From KBS50 sp042666615 (GTDB lineage Bacteria; Actinomycetota; Actinomycetes; Mycobacteriales; Micromonosporaceae): DNA of 64,000 bases. The stretch lies in assembly GCF_042666615.1 (NCBI RefSeq), contig NZ_JBHTDD010000005.1:1-64000 (forward strand), in the 5' to 3' direction. A program made the translations under genes and the position numbers. The notes under the pieces are model-generated. The model saw nothing but the letters and a program-made list of their open reading frames with translations, was not told where the DNA came from and did not search any database. Positions 1-7,723 of the stretch are shown here, piece after piece (position 1 is the stretch's first letter; every line of letters starts with the position of its first letter).

Positions 1-20
1 GGGGCATTACGGTGGGACAT
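1..20 (-). CDS. IS481-family transposase, first six codons only
   Basis: Only the N-terminal residues MSHRNA plus part of the next codon are in the window. The start ATG (20-18) is preceded on the minus strand by GGGAGGTCCTC, a good ribosome binding site. That site lies in one arm of a perfect 12-bp inverted repeat (20-31 with 72-83), so a transcript entering from outside the element would fold the start region into a hairpin. The rest of the gene is beyond the window edge. Confidence 0.55.
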
Positions 21-128
21 GAGGACCTCCCTGAGTCAGGTGCGGCTGTTGTGGTAGCTCCACACCTACTCGGGAGGTCCTCACCATTTCAAGATCCGAC
101 CGTGTCACCAACGTCCATGGGCAGTACA
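1..128 (-). mobile_element. End of an IS481-family insertion sequence (partial)
   Basis: The element runs off the left edge. Read on the minus strand, positions 20 to 1 give ATG and the residues MSHRNA, the usual opening of IS481-family transposases. The region between that start and 128 is the 5' end of the element; its terminus reads TGTACTGCCCATGG inward from 128, and TGT is a typical terminal triplet of the family. The next bases (129-134) are TCTAGG, matching the NCTAGN target known for Bordetella IS481. The family assignment comes from remembered sequence patterns. The other end and the target duplication lie outside the window. Confidence 0.65.
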
Positions 129-181
129 TCTAGGGCAGATGGTCGTGATTGGAGATCAAACAGCGACCATCTGCCCTAGAT
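128..181. terminator. Perfect 18-bp palindromic hairpin at the IS junction
   Basis: Positions 128-145 and 164-181 are exact reverse complements around an 18-nt loop. The right arm contains the stop codon of the minus-strand membrane protein (176-178), so the hairpin forms at that gene's 3' end and can act as a terminator without a U-tract. The IS481-like terminus abuts the outer end of the left arm, so the hairpin was probably the insertion target. It belongs to a set of GATC-based hairpins seen elsewhere in this window. Confidence 0.65.
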
Positions 182-868
182 CGACACGGGGGGTGGGGTC
201 CGGACGCTTCGGACCGCTGACGTCACGGCCCCGCCCGCCAATGCCGGCACGGGGTCGGCGGGCACCACCGGTGAGCCGGCCGCCGGCCCCACCGGCCCGG
301 GCCGACGCGGCGGGGCGAACCCGGGTAGTGCCGCCGTCGCCCGCTCGACCAGGCGGTTGTGCCGGAGCGCGTGCCGGACCGCGACCGCCACCATCACCAG
401 CACCGCGCCGGTGACCGCCGGTCCGAGCAGCGTGCCAGCGTCGATCCCGGCGGACCCTACGGCGAGCGCCGCGGCCGGCAGCATCGACAGCCCGGCCACC
501 TGCGGCGGCAGCATCACCAAGGGGTGGGCGGCAGCGGCGCGCAGCGCCGGGGGCAGCGGAGCATCCGGTACCCGGGCCAGCGCCCCGGCCCCCGCCCGCA
601 ACCGGCGCAGCCGGGGAACCGTCCACGCGGCCACCACGGTCGCCGGCACCACCGGCAGGGCGAGGACCAACGTGCCCGCCCCGGTCGTCGTGACCAGTCC
701 GAACAGGACGGCCGTGCCGAGCAGACCGACCCCGTAGAGCGTCAGCAGCAGCGTGCCCCGCCGACGCAGCGACCGGGCAGAGGCGCGGTGCGGCATCCCA
801 TCGGCGAGGAACCCGGCGCCGGACCAGAGAGCCGTGAGGCCGAGCACCAGGGCGAGGGTGACATCCAT
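176..868 (-). CDS. Small integral membrane protein, hypothetical
   Basis: A protein of 230 residues that I do not recognise. It opens with MDVTLALVLGLTALWSG, a membrane segment, followed by an Arg-rich loop and further hydrophobic stretches around residues 40-60, 65-85, 120-145 and 150-175, so about five membrane helices. The C-terminal 55 residues are Pro/Ala/Gly-rich and probably cytoplasmic. I chose the ATG at 868 because it directly begins the first hydrophobic helix; an in-frame start further upstream (1066) would add an Arg/Pro-rich stretch that does not look coding. The stop lies within the 128-181 hairpin. No operon partner is evident: the next gene (1160) is divergent. Confidence 0.6.
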   Translation of the reverse strand: MDVTLALVLGLTALWSGAGFLADGMPHRASARSLRRRGTLLLTLYGVGLLGTAVLFGLVTTTGAGTLVLALPVVPATVVAAWTVPRLRRLRAGAGALARVPDAPLPPALRAAAAHPLVMLPPQVAGLSMLPAAALAVGSAGIDAGTLLGPAVTGAVLVMVAVAVRHALRHNRLVERATAALPGFAPPRRPGPVGPAAGSPVVPADPVPALAGGAVTSAVRSVRTPPPVSI

Positions 869-1159
869 GCGGTTGAGCCTGCCCTGCCGCGTCGCGTACC
901 GGCATCCGGGACGACCCCCCGCGCGGCCCGCAGATCTGTCCCGTAGGGGAACGCGCGGGTGAGGCCGAGAACCAGCCTTGCCGAGGCGGCCGGCGATGGC
1001 CACCGCACTCGTTACGGGACAACCGGGTGGGTCCTGATCGACTAGCCTGACCGTCGGCTCCGGCACCCGTCCGCTGGCGTTTCGCGACGGCTCTGCCGGC
1101 CTTGGCGGTGGTCGCTGGCGTGCCTCGACGGCGCCCGCCGATTTCGAGAAAGGTGGGGG

Positions 1160-2455
1160 ATGTCGGTTCTTCTCAGGTCACTCCTGGCGGTTACCACCGG
1201 GGCGACGCTGCTCGCCGCGACCGCCGCGCCGGCGGTCGCGCAGCCTCCGGAGGGGACCATCAGGTCCGCCGGCGGTGCGGCTGCCGTGACCGGTAGCTAT
1301 CTGGTGGTCTACAAGGACAGCGTGGTCGCCCGGCAGCGGGTCGGCGACATTTCCCGCGGGCTGGCCGCCCGGCACCAGGGCGCGGTCGCCCGGTCGTACG
1401 AGGCCGTGCTGCGGGGCTTCGAGTTCCGCGGCAGCGAGCGGATGGCGCGGCGGGTGGCCGCCGATCCCGCCGTGGCGTACGTCGAGCAGAACCAACGGGT
1501 ACGGGTCGCCGGTGAGCAGATCAACCCGACCTGGGGACTGGACCGGATCAACCAGCGGAACCGGCCGCTGGACGTCCGGTACACGTACCCGCGCCAGGCC
1601 GGCACCGTCCACGCGTACGTGCTCGACACGGGTATCCGGTTCAGCCACGCCGAGTTCGGTGGTCGGGCCGTCAGCGGGTACGACTTCGTCGACAACGATG
1701 CCGACGCGAGCGACTGCGACGGGCACGGCACGCACGTGGCGGGCACCATCGGCGGGACTACCTACGGGGTGGCGAAGGGCGTGACCCTGGTGGGCGTCCG
1801 GGTCCTCAACTGCGAGGGCAGCGGCACCTGGGCCGGTGTGGTCGCGGGCATCGACTGGGTTACCGCGCACGCGGTCCGGCCGGCGGTGGCCAACATGAGT
1901 CTCGGCGGCGGTCCCAGCCAGATAGTGGACGACGCGGTGCGCAACTCGATCCGGTCCGGAATCACCTTCGGCCTGGCCGCCGGCAACGGTGACGAGTTCG
2001 GGAACCGGCTGAACGCCTGCGGTTCGAGCCCGGCCCGGGTCACCGAAGCGGTGACGGTGGGCGCCACCGACGTGTACGACTACGCGGCCACCTTCTCCAA
2101 CTACGGCTCGTGCGTGGACCTCCTCGCACCGGGCGTCGACGTGACCTCCGCCTGGGTCACCGGCGACCAGGCGACCGCGCGGCTCGACGGAACCTCGATG
2201 GCCACGCCGCACGTCGTCGGGGCCGCCGCGATCCTGCTCGCCGGTCACCCCGATTGGACTCCCCAGCAGATCCGCGACCAGTTGCTGGCCGACTCCACCA
2301 CCGGGCTGGTGATGAACCCGGGCTCGGGCACCCCCAACAACCTGCTGTACGTCGCGCCGCTACCGCCACGGGACGGCTTCTCGCCGCAGCCCGGCACCCC
2401 GATCCGGCCGCGTCCCGGCACCTCGACCACGTCGGGTGTCGCGCCACGGAGGTAG
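1160..2455 (+). CDS. Secreted subtilisin-like serine protease (S8 family) with I9 propeptide
   Basis: A secreted endopeptidase of 431 residues. Residues 1-27 form a Sec signal peptide ending in APAVA. Residues about 46-115 are the inhibitor I9 prodomain that aids folding and is removed on maturation. The catalytic domain covers about 124-395, with the triad Asp156 (LDTGIR), His189 (GHGTHVAG) and Ser346 (GTSMATPH), plus the oxyanion Asn in AAGNG. This is the proteinase K/aqualysin-like layout common in actinobacteria. A Pro-rich tail of about 35 residues follows. The start is supported by a purine-rich site (AAAGGTGGGGG) immediately upstream. The gene stands alone; the membrane protein to the left is divergent and the next gene to the right is convergent. 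It is probably a nutritional or processing protease; the substrate is unknown. Confidence 0.93.
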   Translation: MSVLLRSLLAVTTGATLLAATAAPAVAQPPEGTIRSAGGAAAVTGSYLVVYKDSVVARQRVGDISRGLAARHQGAVARSYEAVLRGFEFRGSERMARRVAADPAVAYVEQNQRVRVAGEQINPTWGLDRINQRNRPLDVRYTYPRQAGTVHAYVLDTGIRFSHAEFGGRAVSGYDFVDNDADASDCDGHGTHVAGTIGGTTYGVAKGVTLVGVRVLNCEGSGTWAGVVAGIDWVTAHAVRPAVANMSLGGGPSQIVDDAVRNSIRSGITFGLAAGNGDEFGNRLNACGSSPARVTEAVTVGATDVYDYAATFSNYGSCVDLLAPGVDVTSAWVTGDQATARLDGTSMATPHVVGAAAILLAGHPDWTPQQIRDQLLADSTTGLVMNPGSGTPNNLLYVAPLPPRDGFSPQPGTPIRPRPGTSTTSGVAPRR

Positions 2456-2495
2456 TTCGACGGTTCGCCGGCCCGGCCTCCGGTCGGGTCGGGTC

Positions 2496-2585
2496 GGCGA
2501 ACCGGAGCTGGCTGGGCCGGGAGTTGGCGAACCGGAGCTGGCCGGGCCGGGAGTTGGCGATGCGGGGCCGGCCGGCCCGGAGCCG
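2496..2585. repeat. 30-bp tandem repeat downstream of the protease gene
   Basis: About three copies of a 30-bp unit beginning GGCGAACCGGAGCTGG; the first two are nearly identical (period seen at 2496, 2526 and 2556) and the third is degenerate. It lies in the 260-bp convergent gap between the S8 protease and the glycosyltransferase. Apart from these repeats I see no gene in 2456-2716. Confidence 0.75.
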
Positions 2586-2716
2586 GTGAGGCGCGGTCCC
2601 GGCCTGCCCGGCGAGGCGCAGCCCGGTGACGCACGAGTCGGCGCCACGCGTCCCGCCCGATCCGCCCCGCGTCCCGCCGATCCGCCCCGCGGGTGTCCCG
2701 GCTCAGCCGCGATTGC

Positions 2717-3523
2717 TCACACGGGGAAGGTCGCCGGGCGTTCCTCGGCCGGGGGCGGCGGCGTCGCCCGCCACAACCGGGTGCGCTGCGCGAGGAGCCT
2801 GGCCAGGTAGGCCGGATTGAGGATGACGTACCGCCGCCAGAGCCGGCGCGGCTCCAGGCCGAGCCGCCAGAACCACTCAAGACCCGCCCGTTGCATCCAC
2901 GGCGGCGGCGTACGCAGCAGGCCGGCGTGGTAGTCGAAGGCCGCGCCGACGGCCAGCAGCGGCATGTCCAGCAGCGGCCGCATGGCGTATGCGAAGACCT
3001 CCTGGCGGGGGCAGCCCAGCCCGACCAGCACCAGCCGGGCGCCCGAGGCCCGGATCCGGTCGGCGATCTCCACGTCCTCGGCCGGCCGCGCGGTGCGGAA
3101 CTTCGACGGCTCCACGCCGGCGAGCTTGAGCGCCGGGAACATCCGCTCCAGGGCGGGCACCAGCCGGGCCAGCGTCGGCTCGGTAGAGCCGTACAGGTAG
3201 ACGGGAAGTCCCTCGTCGGCGCACCGCTGAAGGACCCGCAGGGTGAGGGTCGGCCCGTACACGCGGTCCGCGAGCCCGGCGCCGTGCAGCAGGTTGAGCG
3301 CCCAGCGGACCGGCTGGCCGTCGGGGGTGACGAGGTCGAACGAGTTGAGCCGGGCGTTGTGCGGCGGATCGAGGACGCCGGTCATCACCCCGTGCACCGC
3401 CAGCGCGGTAAGCGCGAACGGGCGGCGGTCCCGCGCGGCGCCGACCACCTGCTCGGCGGCGGCCTCGTAGTCCACGGCGTCCACCAGGACGCCGAGGACG
3501 TTCCGCTTACCCTGGGCGATCAC
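2717..3523 (-). CDS. WecG/TagA/CpsF-family glycosyltransferase
   Basis: Predicted to transfer a sugar, in this family usually N-acetylmannosamine or its uronic acid, onto a lipid-linked acceptor during cell-surface polysaccharide or teichoic acid synthesis at the inner membrane face. The 268-residue protein is the usual family length. It contains the conserved FDLVTPDGQP segment (about 62-71) with the family's catalytic Asp-Gly, and the GLGCPRQE motif (about 168-175). The GTG at 3523 is chosen because it overlaps the stop of the upstream epimerase gene as GTGA, the usual translational coupling, whereas longer reading frames only extend back into the epimerase. The C-terminus is Arg-rich and may contact the membrane. 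It forms a two-gene operon with the epimerase. Confidence 0.85.
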   Translation of the reverse strand: MIAQGKRNVLGVLVDAVDYEAAAEQVVGAARDRRPFALTALAVHGVMTGVLDPPHNARLNSFDLVTPDGQPVRWALNLLHGAGLADRVYGPTLTLRVLQRCADEGLPVYLYGSTEPTLARLVPALERMFPALKLAGVEPSKFRTARPAEDVEIADRIRASGARLVLVGLGCPRQEVFAYAMRPLLDMPLLAVGAAFDYHAGLLRTPPPWMQRAGLEWFWRLGLEPRRLWRRYVILNPAYLARLLAQRTRLWRATPPPPAEERPATFPV

Positions 3524-4593
3524 GCTTTCGGCGCCCAGGTGTCGGCGTTCGCCTCGTACATCTCCCGGAGGATCATCGGCACGTCGTATGTGAGCTTCCA
3601 GTCCGGGTAGTGCTCCTCGAACCGGGCCATGCTGCTGATCCACCACTGGTGATCGCCGACGCGGTTCCGCTCGACATAGTTGATCTTCGCCTCTCGGCCG
3701 CTGATCTCCTCGGCGATCCGGAAAGCTTCGATGTGGGAGGCGTTGGAGTGCCGACCGCCGCCCAGGTTGTAGACCTCGCCCGAGCGTGGGTTGCGGAAGA
3801 ACGCCTCGAACGCGGTCAACACGTCATGCGAGTGGATGGCGTCCCGGACCATCTTGCCCTTGTAGCCGAAGAGATTGTACGTCCGGCCCTCCATCACCGC
3901 GCGCATCAGGTAGGCCAGGTAACCGTGCAGCTCGGCGGCCGAGTGGCCGGGGCCGGTAAGCGTGCCGCCCCGGAAACAGGCCGTGCGCATCCCGAAGTAG
4001 CGGCCGTACTCCTGCACCGCCACGTCGGCCGCGACCTTGGAGACGCCGAAGATGGAGTGCAGACACCCGTCGATCGACATCTCCTCGGTGATGCCCTGGT
4101 GGTACGGGTGGTCCTCGGGCAGTTCGTACCGGGTCTCCAGCTCGACAAGCGGCAGGCTGTTCGGCCGGTCGCCGTACACCTTGTTGGTGGAGCAGAAGAT
4201 GAACGGCGCCTCGATCGCGTGCTGGCGGGTGTTCTCCAGCAGGTTCAGCGTGCCGACGGCGTTGACGTCGAAGTCGGTCAACGGCTCCTTGGCCGCCCAG
4301 TCGTGGCTGGGCTGGGCGGCGGTGTGGATGACGACGGCGATGTCGGAGCCGTACTTCTTGAACACCTCCGCCAGCCCGTCCCGGTCCCGGATGTCGGTGG
4401 CGAAGTGGGTGTACGCGCTGCCCAGCTCGTCGGTCAGCCGGCGCTGGTTGCCGGCGGTAGAGCCGTCCTCACCGAAGAAGTAGCGGCGCATGTCGTTGTC
4501 GATACCGACAACGTCCATGCCGAGCCGGGCGAAGTGCCGGACGGCCTCCGCACCGATCAAACCGCCGGATCCGGTCACCAACGCGACAGTCAC
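3520..4593 (-). CDS. NAD-dependent epimerase/dehydratase, CDP-paratose 2-epimerase-like
   Basis: An extended SDR enzyme of 357 residues, expected to modify a nucleotide sugar using bound NAD. The N-terminal glycine-rich motif is TGSGGLIG (residues 7-14) and an acidic residue (Asp32) follows the second strand, as in NAD binders. Later come HTAAQPSHD (about 90-98), CSTNKVYGD (about 134-142) and a C-terminal substrate domain. It most resembles the CDP-tyvelose/paratose 2-epimerase branch. The usual YxxxK catalytic pair reads F182-G-V-S-K186, so the tyrosine is replaced by phenylalanine. It starts at ATG 4593 and is first of a two-gene operon with the WecG-type glycosyltransferase, so its product may feed that transferase. 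The exact sugar cannot be told from sequence. Confidence 0.85.
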   Translation of the reverse strand: MTVALVTGSGGLIGAEAVRHFARLGMDVVGIDNDMRRYFFGEDGSTAGNQRRLTDELGSAYTHFATDIRDRDGLAEVFKKYGSDIAVVIHTAAQPSHDWAAKEPLTDFDVNAVGTLNLLENTRQHAIEAPFIFCSTNKVYGDRPNSLPLVELETRYELPEDHPYHQGITEEMSIDGCLHSIFGVSKVAADVAVQEYGRYFGMRTACFRGGTLTGPGHSAAELHGYLAYLMRAVMEGRTYNLFGYKGKMVRDAIHSHDVLTAFEAFFRNPRSGEVYNLGGGRHSNASHIEAFRIAEEISGREAKINYVERNRVGDHQWWISSMARFEEHYPDWKLTYDVPMILREMYEANADTWAPKA

Positions 4594-4664
4594 ACGTCAC
4601 TCCTGGGTCGGGGGCAGAACAACCATCGGAGCATAGCGTGACGTACGGCACGCCCCGAACGCAG

Positions 4665-4694
4665 CGAGGGCCCCGCATCGATGCGGAGCCCTCG
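4665..4694 (-). terminator. Hairpin terminator after tRNA-Leu
   Basis: The arms CGAGGGC (4665-4671) and GCCCTCG (4688-4694) are exact reverse complements, and CCGCAT/ATGCGG inside extend the stem past one mismatch. It begins 4 nt past the 3' CCA of the minus-strand tRNA-Leu gene, so it most likely ends that transcript. Confidence 0.75.
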
Positions 4695-4697
4695 TCC

Positions 4698-4783
4698 TGG
4701 TGGGGAAGGGGGGAGTTGAACCCCCACGCCCTTTCGGGCACACGGACCTGAACCGTGCGCGTCTGCCATTCCGCCACTTCCCC
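4698..4783 (-). tRNA. tRNA-Leu (CAG anticodon)
   Basis: The minus strand folds as a class II tRNA of 86 nt. The acceptor arms are GGGGAAG at the 5' end and CTTCCCC at the 3' end, followed by A and an encoded CCA (4698-4700). The anticodon loop carries CAG, flanked by a 5-bp stem, and there is a long variable arm and a T-loop GGTTCAACTCC. The long variable arm together with CAG identifies leucine. A hairpin terminator follows at once. Confidence 0.95.
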
Positions 4784-5016
4784 GTGGCAATGACCTGGAT
4801 CTAGTGTAAGTGTGTCCAGGACGGGCCGGTCACCCGGGCCGGGACATATTACGCTGCTCCAGGGGTGCCGGTGGCGTTTCCGCCAGCGGCGCATGGAAGA
4901 GTAGCACGACAACTCCGGCCGTCAGGACAGGCCGGTCAGCCCTCGGCCGAGCGGCGTGTGAGCTGCGCGCGCGGCGGCCGGATACCATCATGTCCTCGGG
5001 ACCCGAGGAGGAGCCG

Positions 5017-5769
5017 GTGAGCGTGCTGCAACGCTTTGAGAAGCGTTTGGAAGGCCTGGTCGAAGGAGCCTTCGCCAAGGTGTTCAAGGGGGTCGTGCAC
5101 CCCGTCGAGATCCTCAACGCCATGCAGCGGGAGGCCGAGGCGCACAAGGCGATACTCGCCGGTGGTCGGACCCTGGTGCCGAACCGTTACGTGATCGATC
5201 TCTCGCCGTACGACCACAGTCGGTTGGCGCCGTACGCCGCCGCGCTGGCCCAGGAACTGGCCCAGTCGCAGGCCGAGTTCATCGGCGAGCAGGCGTGGAC
5301 GGTCTACGGTGACGTGATCGTCGAGATCGAGCGCGGCGACGGCCTGGACACCGGCATGTTCCGGGTGACCGCTGAGGTCTACACCGGGGGTGACGTCGCG
5401 CCGGTCCAGCAGGGCTACGACGCCCCGCCGCAATACCCGGCGTACGACCAGGGCGGTGGTTACGGTCCACCGCCGGCGCAGGGCGGGCGCAACATCCGGC
5501 TGGTCTCCGGTGACGGCCGGACCTACCCGCTGCAGATGGGCTCGACGGTCATCGGCCGTGGTGACCAGGCGACGCTGCGGCTGCCGGATGTCGGGATCTC
5601 CCGGCGGCACGCCCGGCTGGACTTCGACGGGGCGCAGGTGGTTCTGACCGATCTCGGCTCGACCAACGGCACCATGGTCAACGGGCAACGCGTCTCCGCC
5701 GTGGCGCTCAACCCCGGCGACATGATCCAGCTCGGGACGACGACGCTGACGTTCCGCGTGGACGGCTAG
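5017..5769 (+). CDS. fhaA: FhaA, FHA-domain regulator of cell-wall synthesis
   Basis: A cytoplasmic phosphothreonine-binding adaptor that in mycobacteria binds phosphorylated partners of the PknA/PknB pathway, such as the lipid II flippase complex, and tunes peptidoglycan synthesis. The 250-residue protein has the N-terminal FhaA domain (DUF3662, about 1-125), a Gly/Pro/Tyr-rich linker (about 126-155) and a C-terminal FHA domain (about 158-246) with the binding residues Arg181 (IGRG), Ser195-Arg-Arg-His198 and STNGT (215-219). I chose GTG 5017 because a strong GAGGAGGAG site lies just before it; an in-frame ATG at 4990 would add nine residues. It is first in the operon fhaA-fhaB-pstP-rodA-pbpA-pknA-pknB. 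The linker is shorter than in the mycobacterial protein. Confidence 0.95.
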   Translation: MSVLQRFEKRLEGLVEGAFAKVFKGVVHPVEILNAMQREAEAHKAILAGGRTLVPNRYVIDLSPYDHSRLAPYAAALAQELAQSQAEFIGEQAWTVYGDVIVEIERGDGLDTGMFRVTAEVYTGGDVAPVQQGYDAPPQYPAYDQGGGYGPPPAQGGRNIRLVSGDGRTYPLQMGSTVIGRGDQATLRLPDVGISRRHARLDFDGAQVVLTDLGSTNGTMVNGQRVSAVALNPGDMIQLGTTTLTFRVDG

Positions 5770-5773
5770 GATC

Positions 5774-6262
5774 TTGCCTGCCTTCGTCATCACTGTCGCC
5801 CGGATCGGGTTCATCGTCCTGCTCTGGATCTTCGTCTTCACGGTCGTCGGCGTGATCCGTCGAGACCTGTTCGCCGGTGCCCGGTCCAGCCGGCTCGTCG
5901 CCGCGCCACGAGGGGTCGGCGCCTCCACCGCGGGGGCGACGGCCCGGCCGGCGAAGGTCAAGAAGGGCCGCGCCGCGCACCAACTCGTGGTGACCGCCGG
6001 GCAACTCGCCGGCACCCGGATCACGTTGGGCGAGGCCCAGATCACCATCGGTCGGGCCGAGGACTCCACCCTGGTGATCACCGATGACTACGCGTCGGCC
6101 CGCCACGCCCGCCTGGTGCCGCGAAACGGCCAGTGGTTCGTGGAGGATCTGGGTTCCACTAACGGCACCTATCTCGATCGCGCTAAGGTCACCGGACCGA
6201 CCCCCGTCCCCCTCGGTGTGCCGATCCGGATCGGCCGCACCTCTCTCGAATTACGGCCATGA
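5774..6262 (+). CDS. fhaB: FhaB (FipA-like), membrane-anchored FHA protein
   Basis: A 162-residue FHA protein with one N-terminal membrane helix (about 5-28, ITVARIGFIVLLWIFVF) and a C-terminal FHA domain (about 75-160) carrying IGRAEDS, SARHARL and STNGT. In mycobacteria FhaB/FipA links FtsZ and FtsQ during division and is phosphorylated by PknA. The start appears to be TTG at 5774, four bases after the fhaA stop; no ATG or GTG lies close enough to include the membrane helix. A weak AGG lies just before it, so translation probably depends on coupling with fhaA. The gene ends in an ATGA overlap with pstP. Confidence 0.93.
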   Translation: MPAFVITVARIGFIVLLWIFVFTVVGVIRRDLFAGARSSRLVAAPRGVGASTAGATARPAKVKKGRAAHQLVVTAGQLAGTRITLGEAQITIGRAEDSTLVITDDYASARHARLVPRNGQWFVEDLGSTNGTYLDRAKVTGPTPVPLGVPIRIGRTSLELRP

Positions 6263-7692
6263 CTCTGACCCTGCGCTACGCGGCCCACAGCGACCGTGGA
6301 CTGATCCGAGACGGGAACCAAGACTCCGTCTACGCCGGTCCGCGACTACTCGCCGTTGCGGACGGTATGGGCGGCATGGCCGCCGGTGACGTCGCCAGCA
6401 ACATCGTGATCGGGGCGATGGCCCCGTTGGACGAGGATGTTCCCGGGGACGCCCTGGTGGACGCCTTACGGTCCGCTGTGGACACCGCCAACCAACAACT
6501 CCGGGACACCGTCGACGCCAATCCGCAGCTGGAGGGAATGGGCACCACGCTCACCGCCACCCTCTTCTCGGGCAGCAAGATCGGCATGGTGCACATCGGG
6601 GACTCCCGGGCCTATCTCCTGCGCGACGGCGAGTTCGGCCAGATCACCAAGGACGACACCTACGTGCAGATGCTTGTCGACGAAGGTCGAATCAGCATGG
6701 AGGAGGCGAGCAGCCACCCGCAGCGGTCGCTGCTCACCCGGGCCCTGGACGGCCGGGACATCGACCCGGAATACTCCGTACGTCAGGTGCTCCCCGGGGA
6801 CCGCTACCTGATCTGCAGCGACGGTCTGTCCGGTGTGGTCAGCGCCGAGACGATCGCCGACACGTTGCGCGAGTTCGCCGACCCCCAGCAGTGCGTCGAG
6901 CGGCTCGTGCAACTGGCGCTGCGCGGCGGTGGCCCCGACAACATCAGCGTGGTGGTGGCGGACGCCACCGACCAGGACATCGTGGAGGCCGCGCCGATCG
7001 TTGGTGGGGCGGCGGCCCGTGACCGGGGCATGGCCACCTCGGCCGACACGTCGACCCCGGCCGCGCGGGCGTCCGCGCTGTCGGCGCCCCGGCCGGCCAC
7101 TCCCGAGCCGGCGTCCGCGGCCGGATCCGTCCGGGATGACGAGCCGGAGCGGCGGCGTCGCCGTCCGGTGCGCACGGCCCTGCTGCTTGTCGTGCTCCTC
7201 GGTCTGCTGGGTGGTGGGATGTGGGCCGGCTGGACCTACACCCAACGGCAGTACTACGTCGGTGCCACCGAGGACGGCCAGCTCGCCGTGTTCCAGGGCA
7301 TCCCGGGCCAGGTCGCCGGGCTGGACCTGTCCAGCGTGCACGCCACCAGCGGCACCCGCCTCGATGACCTCACCACGGCCGCGCAGGAACGGGTCCGGCT
7401 GGGCATCCAGGCCAACAGCGAGCCGGACGCCGAGCGGCGGATGGCCGAGCTGACAAGCGACGATCCCAGCAACCCGAACCTCAAACCGACCTGCCCGCCC
7501 AGTCCGGCTCCGTCGGCACCGGCCACCGGTTCGCCGGCCGGGTCGGCGGCACCGCCGACGAACGCCGCCGTTCCGAGTGGCGCCGTCTCCGCCACCCCGA
7601 GCCTGCCCGGCACGCCCGCGAGTTCCGACGCGTCCCCGTCCGACGTGTTGCCGCCGGTAGTGGATCCGGCCGGTTGCCGGTCCCCGGAGTGA
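6259..7692 (+). CDS. pstP: PstP, PP2C-family Ser/Thr protein phosphatase
   Basis: The phosphatase that reverses PknA/PknB phosphorylation. The 477-residue protein has a cytoplasmic PP2C domain (about 5-237) with the metal-binding motifs RDGNQDS, VADGMGGMAAGD (Asp35), GMGTTLTA, HIGDSRAYLLR, CSDGLSGVV and GPDNISVVV. A Pro/Ala/Arg-rich juxtamembrane stretch follows, then one membrane helix (about 300-322, LLLVVLLGLLGGGMWAGW). The extracytoplasmic part of about 150 residues ends in a Ser/Pro/Thr-rich tail. It matches mycobacterial PstP in order and size. Its ATG overlaps the fhaB stop by four bases, so the adaptor and the phosphatase are translationally coupled. Confidence 0.96.
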   Translation: MTLTLRYAAHSDRGLIRDGNQDSVYAGPRLLAVADGMGGMAAGDVASNIVIGAMAPLDEDVPGDALVDALRSAVDTANQQLRDTVDANPQLEGMGTTLTATLFSGSKIGMVHIGDSRAYLLRDGEFGQITKDDTYVQMLVDEGRISMEEASSHPQRSLLTRALDGRDIDPEYSVRQVLPGDRYLICSDGLSGVVSAETIADTLREFADPQQCVERLVQLALRGGGPDNISVVVADATDQDIVEAAPIVGGAAARDRGMATSADTSTPAARASALSAPRPATPEPASAAGSVRDDEPERRRRRPVRTALLLVVLLGLLGGGMWAGWTYTQRQYYVGATEDGQLAVFQGIPGQVAGLDLSSVHATSGTRLDDLTTAAQERVRLGIQANSEPDAERRMAELTSDDPSNPNLKPTCPPSPAPSAPATGSPAGSAAPPTNAAVPSGAVSATPSLPGTPASSDASPSDVLPPVVDPAGCRSPE

Positions 7693-7723
7693 GCGTGGCC
7701 GCCAGCGATCCCAGGGACATCCG

